Below, piece by piece: positions 13,331 to 18,091 of a DNA stretch of 18,091 nucleotides (positions are counted from its first letter, which is position 1; every line of letters starts with the position of its first letter). The stretch comes from JAGGYK01 sp034716155 (lineage in GTDB: Bacteria > Desulfobacterota > Desulfomonilia > UBA1062). The notes under the pieces were generated by a model that made no database searches, was not told the origin of the DNA, and was given only the letters and a program-made list of their open reading frames with translations. Made by a program: the position numbers and the translations under genes. The stretch lies in contig JAYEFR010000085.1 in NCBI GenBank assembly GCA_034716155.1, positions 1-18,091 of the forward strand. The letters are read 5' to 3'.

Positions 13331-14794
13331 ATGGCTGAAGATTATACCATAGAGATTGATATATCCGCGGATGAGCTTCTTGCCAAGCTCAAGGTGGTTG
13401 CGCCCTCTGAAGAAGACGCGCCGGCAGTAAGCATAGATGATCTTAAAGAGGCCCTTAGAAACAAAGGTGTTATCTATGGAATCAACGAAGATATACTCGA
13501 AAGGATCATAACGGGAGAAATCTTTAATAAATGGGTAGAAGTAGCTACCGGAGATAAATCTACAGAAGGCAAAGATGGATCCATCAAGTTTCACTTCAGT
13601 ACAGAGGGCCCAAAGGCAAAAATAAAAGAAGACTCATCGGGCAAGATAAATATACGTGACCTGAATCTGATAGAAAATGTAAAGTCAGGAGATATACTGT
13701 GTGAGCTCATCCCGCCCAAGCCAGGGAAGAGTGGAATGACAGTACAAGAAAAGGTCATCCCTTCTAAGGAAGGCGAGAAGGCAAAGCTCCCCCCGGGGAA
13801 AAATGCAACACCCTCTGAAGATGGCACAAAGCTCCTCGCAGATACAGATGGCATGGTGGTGTGGGATGGGTCAAATGTTGCAGTAGAACCTATATTTGTA
13901 ACAGATAAGGTTGATGCAAGTGTAGGCAATATCCGCTTTAACGGCTCAGTAATAGTAAACAGCGAGGTTGGAGATGGTTTTGAGATACATGCAGGTGAGG
14001 ACGTGAACATTGCCGTGACCCTAGGTATGGTAACAATTGAGGCAGGTGGCGATATAAATATAGCAGGCGGGATCTTCGGCCATAATAGAGGAAAAATTAC
14101 TGCTGACAATAACGTAAAGATAAAATTTATCCAGGATGCCAAAGTCCAGGCAAAAGGACATATCATTGTGGAGGATTATATATTAAATAGTGAGGTAATA
14201 GCATCCGGACCAGTTGTTGTAAAAAATCCATCCGGATGGATATCCGGGAGCACCGTTGCATCTGAAACATTGATATACACCAATACTGCGGGTACACATA
14301 ATAGCCTGGCAGATACAAATCTTATCATAGGCCATGACCCAAATGCCCTAATGGAGCTTGTAAGACTTTATGAAACCATTGAAACTAAGATAAAAGACTT
14401 CCTCAAGTTAAAGGCTTCTTTAATAAAATTACGAACCATTAAAGCAAGAAATGAGTTGAATCTCCAGCAAGAAAAATTATATACAAAGATCCCTTCTGCT
14501 ATAGAGGCTATCCGTTTAGAGATAACAGAAATAGACTCGTCAGCCAACAAGATTATAAACATGGCCAGACAAACCCTGACAGGGCATGTATTTATAGAAG
14601 GTACGGCCTATGAGGGAACTACAATAAAGATTGCCACTAACACAAAAGAGATCTTCCGCCCAAGACAGAATATCCAGTTTTCTTTATCCAAGGAAGAGAT
14701 TATAGAAGACGAATTTTCGCTACACCCGGATGTGAAGGCCTTATTGGAGACTGAAGAAACCGAGGAGACTGAAAAAATAGAGGGGACTGATTAA
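13331..14794 (+). CDS. FapA (DUF342) family polymer-type protein (487 aa)
   Basis: FapA/DUF342 proteins have an N-terminal alpha/beta region, then a parallel beta-helix, then a coiled coil. All are visible. Residues 1-110 hold D-D-L-K-E-A-L-R-N-K-G-V-I-Y-G-I; P-P-K-P-G-K-S-G-M-T-V (128-138) is the typical linker. Residues 190-335 form glycine-rich beta-helix turns (I-R-F-N-G-S-V-I-V-N, E-I-H-A-G-E-D-V-N-I, V-T-I-E-A-G-G-D-I-N-I-A-G-G-I-F-G). About 338-415 is a charged heptad-like coiled coil, and the end is a very acidic Glu/Thr tail (472-487). The family is named for a flagellar-assembly link in Vibrio, but most members have no proven function. No flagellar gene is nearby. The ATG has no clear ribosome site. 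The pentapeptide gene follows after one base. Confidence 0.88.
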   Translation: MAEDYTIEIDISADELLAKLKVVAPSEEDAPAVSIDDLKEALRNKGVIYGINEDILERIITGEIFNKWVEVATGDKSTEGKDGSIKFHFSTEGPKAKIKEDSSGKINIRDLNLIENVKSGDILCELIPPKPGKSGMTVQEKVIPSKEGEKAKLPPGKNATPSEDGTKLLADTDGMVVWDGSNVAVEPIFVTDKVDASVGNIRFNGSVIVNSEVGDGFEIHAGEDVNIAVTLGMVTIEAGGDINIAGGIFGHNRGKITADNNVKIKFIQDAKVQAKGHIIVEDYILNSEVIASGPVVVKNPSGWISGSTVASETLIYTNTAGTHNSLADTNLIIGHDPNALMELVRLYETIETKIKDFLKLKASLIKLRTIKARNELNLQQEKLYTKIPSAIEAIRLEITEIDSSANKIINMARQTLTGHVFIEGTAYEGTTIKIATNTKEIFRPRQNIQFSLSKEEIIEDEFSLHPDVKALLETEETEETEKIEGTD

Positions 14795-14795
14795 T

Positions 14796-15500
14796 ATGCC
14801 AAGATTTGACGCACAAATGGTACTGGATGCGGTATCTGCTGGTCAGCCTGTAGAAGGCCAAGACCTGAGTGGGCTCGATCTGTCCGGCTTCGACCTCGGT
14901 ACAGCAAACTTAAGGGGGTCTGATCTAAGAAATGCAAATCTCACGGAGACTATATTGCAAGAGGCGCATCTGGAGAGGGTAACGCTTGATGGGGCCATAT
15001 TCAGAGATACGGATCTAACAGGGGCAAATATATCAGAGATTACATTTAAGGATATCGACCTGAGTAGTTGTAAGCTCTCCGGGATTACTGCCTTAAATGC
15101 TACCCTCATAAGGGTGGTACTATCAAGCCAAGACCTTAAAGAAATAACCCTTTCCGGGTCTACATTTGTCTATTCAACACTAAAGGACATTGATCTTTCC
15201 GGATCGGACCTTCATAATATGAAGATACTATTTTGCCTTATAGATAGCTGTAGGTTTGATAAGGCAAATATTAAAGAAACAGATTTCGGACTGTCAAGGA
15301 TAAAAGAGAGTTCCTTTAACAATGCTGACCTGTCAAATTCCTCTTTCATAGCATCTCACTTACACAACGTAAAGGCAACCAAATCCATATTGATCGGGGC
15401 AGACTTTACCTTGCTAAATGCTGATAATCTTGATCTCACAGATAGTAATTATCAAGGCATAATCACAGAAAAGACTGCTATCAAAAGTCTGAAGAAATAA
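14796..15500 (+). CDS. pentapeptide-repeat protein (234 aa)
   Basis: From about residue 22 to 220 the sequence follows the A(D/N)LXX pentapeptide rule: D-L-S-G-L-D-L-S-G-F-D-L, A-N-L-R-G-S-D-L-R-N-A-N-L, then more degenerate repeats with isoleucine or phenylalanine at the centre and A-D-F/A-D-N-L turns near the end. Such proteins fold as a right-handed quadrilateral beta-helix. Known roles range from DNA mimicry protecting gyrase (Qnr/MfpA) to scaffolding; neither can be assigned here. The first 20 residues (M-P-R-F-D-A-Q-M-V-L-D-A-V-S-A-G) form a short cap. GAGGGG (14780-14785), inside the end of the upstream gene, serves as ribosome site, so the gene is co-expressed with the FapA-like gene. 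Confidence 0.9.
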   Translation: MPRFDAQMVLDAVSAGQPVEGQDLSGLDLSGFDLGTANLRGSDLRNANLTETILQEAHLERVTLDGAIFRDTDLTGANISEITFKDIDLSSCKLSGITALNATLIRVVLSSQDLKEITLSGSTFVYSTLKDIDLSGSDLHNMKILFCLIDSCRFDKANIKETDFGLSRIKESSFNNADLSNSSFIASHLHNVKATKSILIGADFTLLNADNLDLTDSNYQGIITEKTAIKSLKK

Positions 15501-15515
15501 CTACTATTGCAGTGC

Positions 15516-16196
15516 TTATTTGTCTGAATTATTAGGATTATCAGGAACTAAACCCTTTTTACCTTCCAATAATAATTGTTTTTTATCCTCTAATAATTTC
15601 ATATCCCTTATATAAGCGAGGGTGGTCTGCTCTACACGTCTTGCAAACCTGTGAGATGCACTGTACCCTATAATCACAGACAGGCCTCCAGGTATGGCGC
15701 GTGTTATATATCTGCCCACACCCCGACCAATAAGCCTGTTTATAGACCTCTTTACAGTCCTTTTAAACACCTTTTTAGTGGAGGATGTAGTGATACTGGC
15801 ACCCAACTTTGACACATGATCCGCTCCACCGAAGGCATCCATTAAAATCTGTTTTATTGCTGGTTTTGAATCAGGCGTAATATTAATACCATAGACATAT
15901 AAGATAGCCAATATCAGCTGGGTTTGATATAGCACAGAACCTAAAATCTCCACCGAAGCAGAGCCAATACCTGTTAACATACCTATCCCGGGTATTATAG
16001 AGGGGATTTGTGCCACGCCACCCCATATCCCGGCAAATTTGGCCCATCTTGACTCTAGAATCTTAACATATTCCTCATTGGTCCTATCCGGATAGCTATC
16101 TTTAACATCACTGACTATCCGCTTTATATTCCCAAGCCTTTTCTTCATAGTCCAGTCTAATATCTTATCTGTTAACGTGTCTATCCATTCTTCCAT
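15516..16196 (-). CDS. EcsC-like membrane protein (226 aa)
   Basis: A charged helical N-terminus (1-50) is followed by a hydrophobic, glycine-rich core: G-G-V-A-Q-I-P-S-I-I-P-G-I-G-M-L-T-G (59-76), then V-E-I-L-G-S-V-L-Y-Q-T-Q-L-I-L-A-I-L-Y-V-Y-G (82-103). This resembles EcsC-family proteins, which share a P-G-x-G-x-x-x-G helix pair followed by an L-x-x-x-I-x-x-I-x-x-x-Y-G segment. A second short hydrophobic stretch (164-178, A-I-P-G-G-L-S-V-I-I-G) lies after a basic linker (K-K-V-F-K-R-T-V-K-R). The C-terminus is polar. EcsC is associated with an ABC transporter in Bacillus, with poorly known function. AGGA lies eight bases before the ATG. It is the third gene of the - strand operon, 32 bases after the deacetylase, and its end lies 15 bases from the pentapeptide gene's end. 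The family call is tentative. Confidence 0.65.
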   Translation of the reverse strand: MEEWIDTLTDKILDWTMKKRLGNIKRIVSDVKDSYPDRTNEEYVKILESRWAKFAGIWGGVAQIPSIIPGIGMLTGIGSASVEILGSVLYQTQLILAILYVYGINITPDSKPAIKQILMDAFGGADHVSKLGASITTSSTKKVFKRTVKRSINRLIGRGVGRYITRAIPGGLSVIIGYSASHRFARRVEQTTLAYIRDMKLLEDKKQLLLEGKKGLVPDNPNNSDK

Positions 16197-16228
16197 TTGA
16201 AAAATCCTACAATAATATACCTCTACCC

Positions 16229-17248
16229 CTATTTTTTATCTTCAGGTAATACTATCATATACGAATGCATTGCGTAGTGATTATCTTGTCTTCTCCTAGC
16301 AGTTGTTATAATCCTGTTCACTTTCCTACTCAAAACAAGGACATCTCTGCATGAAACCATGCCACTTACAGGGTCAAATACAGTAGAGAGCCTACCCTTT
16401 TCAGAAAGGAACATCTGAACCTGTCCGGGCTGATATTGGCGGGGATCTTTTATAGTTATCCTTATGCCCCTTATGATATTACTCTCCAACCTTCCAGGAG
16501 GTGGCACCCTGGTCGAGACCATCAGAGGTGGGCGACTAAGCTTTTCTTTAAATCGCTTCATATCCATATTTTTACCAACAATGGCCTGCCTGGGTACAAC
16601 ATCCGGCAGGGTCTCTTTACCTACACTCCCCGGATCTGATGACATAAGGAGCGTATATCCTGCCTGAATGCCTACACTCCTCATATATTCATCATATTCA
16701 CCAAAAGGATAGGCAAACCACTCTATTTTGCATCCAAGACCATCTTGCATTATCTTTTTTGATAATACGATTTCCTTTTCTATCTCTTTTTTAGATATGT
16801 CTACCATGTGAGGATGTGTCAGGCTATGACATCCTACATCTCCACCCCACATCATGAGTTTCTTTAGCTGCTCCCAATCCATACACCTTCGAGATCCGAC
16901 TGCACCAGAAGCAATAAAGACAGTAAAGGGATAGTTAAATTTTCTAAGGATAGGTATGGCCTTGTTATATACAGATATATAACCGTCATCTATGGTTATT
17001 ACTACTCCCTTTTCAGGAATTGGCACTTCACCTTCGATACACTTCGCCAATTCTCTCATAGAGAGAACCTGGTAATTATTGGCCTTAAGATATTCCATCT
17101 GCTCCATGAACATGAGAGATGAAATAGATGTAGAAGGAGAATCCGCCTCGTCAAACTTGTGGTATAATAGCACTGTTATATAGGAATAGCCGGTGAGGGG
17201 CATAAAGAAGATTATAATAAAAAACCATAATATAATCTTTTTACTCAT
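16229..17248 (-). CDS. polysaccharide deacetylase (NodB domain), secreted or membrane-anchored (339 aa)
   Basis: Residues 1-22 (M-S-K-K then a hydrophobic run to T-G-Y-S) are a signal peptide or anchor. The NodB-type carbohydrate esterase 4 domain spans about 25-240. Motif 1 is T-I-D-D-G (85-89), with Asp87/Asp88 as catalytic base and metal ligand. Motif 2 is H-S-L-T-H (141-145), the zinc-binding histidines. Motif 3 is Y-P-F-G-E-Y (180-185). The layout L-L-Y-H-K-F-D at the start matches the PgaB/IcaB-like branch that removes acetyl groups from N-acetylglucosamine polymers. A basic C-terminal region of about 100 residues (V-P-P-P-G-R-L-E onward) is not part of the catalytic fold and may bind substrate. 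The start ATG overlaps the Bax-like gene's TGA (ATGA), with GAGGGG just upstream. Confidence 0.88.
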   Translation of the reverse strand: MSKKIILWFFIIIFFMPLTGYSYITVLLYHKFDEADSPSTSISSLMFMEQMEYLKANNYQVLSMRELAKCIEGEVPIPEKGVVITIDDGYISVYNKAIPILRKFNYPFTVFIASGAVGSRRCMDWEQLKKLMMWGGDVGCHSLTHPHMVDISKKEIEKEIVLSKKIMQDGLGCKIEWFAYPFGEYDEYMRSVGIQAGYTLLMSSDPGSVGKETLPDVVPRQAIVGKNMDMKRFKEKLSRPPLMVSTRVPPPGRLESNIIRGIRITIKDPRQYQPGQVQMFLSEKGRLSTVFDPVSGMVSCRDVLVLSRKVNRIITTARRRQDNHYAMHSYMIVLPEDKK

Positions 17249-18091
17249 CCCATCCCCTCAACACATTTCTTTAACCGTTTCGGCACATACTTAAACATCC
17301 ATGTGCCCATACTATCTTCAAGCCTGTATCTGTCATATCTTTCTAATTTGTTATGTGTAATCAAATCTTGAATCTCCTTCACATAAACCTCCCCTCTTTC
17401 AGAATATTTACTAAGTCCTTTCGCTAACACAATAGAATCATAAGGCGTTGCCATAACATCTCTTATATACCTAAGCTCTTCATATGCAAGGTGGGTATTT
17501 ATAGTCCGCATGTAAAACCTTACGCATGACTGAAGATCCCTGAAGACAGACACCCTAAATACATCATCCCCGTCCCTGTAAAATGGGACTATACCATCGC
17601 CTGACAATGTACGCAACCCGAAGACATTATTTGCTTGTCTGGCAAACCTCGACGTCCCCCACCCTGATTCCTTTGCAGCCTGGGCAAGGACAAGAGAGGC
17701 AGGCAAGATATCAACCCTTAATAATAACTCATGTATAAGTTCTATATCATCTTTAGCTGTTATATTGTCTATGAGATACTGAGCAGCCAAGCCCTCTAAT
17801 GCCATCCTATCTCTCCTGGATAATCTGCTTTTCTTTCTCATCATTCGCTCTATACGATCCCTGTCCTTCTCTATATCTTTATTTGCCTTCAATATAAGAG
17901 GAAGCATCACCCTTATAAAAAGAGCCTTCCTTTCTTCTATATCTTTTATATCTACAATATCATCAGGTAAACTCTTTGTGTTAGTCCACTCTATAGTGGA
18001 CCATTTTACATTATAGGATTCATAGCCTCTGTAAAACATAAAAAATGCTGCAAAGATTGAACCCACAATCAATATATAAAATAAGGTCCTG
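17245..18091 (-). CDS. Bax-like glucosaminidase, 5' end outside window
   Basis: The frame stays open past the right edge. Six more residues (R-T-L-F-Y-I) precede the TTG at 18072, so that TTG is probably not the start. The visible N-terminus is a membrane helix (L-F-Y-I-L-I-V-G-S-I-F-A-A-F-F-M-F-Y), pointing to an anchored or exported protein. A charged helical linker follows, then the glucosaminidase domain: L-P-A-S-L-V-L-A-Q-A-A-K-E-S-G-W-G-T-S-R-F-A, in which the Glu of K-E-S-G-W-G is the expected catalytic acid, then N-N-V-F-G-L-R and S-V-F-R-D-L. This is the arrangement of E. coli Bax and related endo-beta-N-acetylglucosaminidases acting on peptidoglycan in the periplasm. It is translationally coupled (4-base overlap) to the polysaccharide deacetylase. 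Confidence 0.87.
   Translation of the reverse strand, partial: RTLFYILIVGSIFAAFFMFYRGYESYNVKWSTIEWTNTKSLPDDIVDIKDIEERKALFIRVMLPLILKANKDIEKDRDRIERMMRKKSRLSRRDRMALEGLAAQYLIDNITAKDDIELIHELLLRVDILPASLVLAQAAKESGWGTSRFARQANNVFGLRTLSGDGIVPFYRDGDDVFRVSVFRDLQSCVRFYMRTINTHLAYEELRYIRDVMATPYDSIVLAKGLSKYSERGEVYVKEIQDLITHNKLERYDRYRLEDSMGTWMFKYVPKRLKKCVEGMG

Noticed and set aside
13331..14794. Flagellar function for the FapA-like protein
   Set aside because: The family name comes from one context; no flagellar or chemotaxis gene is in the window.

Overview
The window looks like chromosome from an anaerobic, Gram-negative (diderm) bacterium. A diderm is indicated by apolipoprotein N-acyltransferase (Lnt) and a Bax-like glucosaminidase. 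An anaerobe is indicated by two oxygen-sensitive-type 2-hydroxyacyl-CoA dehydratase/benzoyl-CoA reductase family subunits. AT-leaning codons (many ATA, AGA, AGG) and the many short palindromic intergenic repeats fit a Desulfobacterota- or Nitrospirota-like genome, but this sequence alone does not fix the taxon.

Positions 1-6750 (+ strand) form a tightly spaced catabolic-type gene cluster. It holds the 3' end of one dehydratase-family subunit, a second full subunit, a GMC-type flavin oxidoreductase with an added four-cysteine motif, a small four-helix membrane protein, an SDR dehydrogenase, a membrane-anchored protein of unknown function, a small ORF, and a second SDR. Most genes have strong Shine-Dalgarno sites. 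The set suggests CoA-thioester chemistry coupled to alcohol/ketone redox steps, but the substrate cannot be read from the sequence. This is the most novel-looking part of the window.

Positions 6751-12825 hold housekeeping genes separated by repeat-rich gaps. On the - strand are corC-like, lnt and prfB; prfB has the classic programmed +1 frameshift at CTT-TGA. On the + strand are an FmdB-type zinc-ribbon gene and an RlmI-like rRNA methyltransferase. MITE-like palindromic elements sharing a GAGACCTTTGCAYAAT end lie in three gaps. One of them supplies the last codons and the stop of lnt.

Positions 12826-18091: a 505-base gap carries a further inverted-repeat element family. It is followed by fapA (DUF342) and a pentapeptide-repeat gene on the + strand, one base apart. 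They converge on a - strand operon: Bax-like glucosaminidase (its 5' end lies beyond the window), polysaccharide deacetylase (4-base overlap) and an EcsC-like membrane protein. The latter operon is envelope or exopolysaccharide related.
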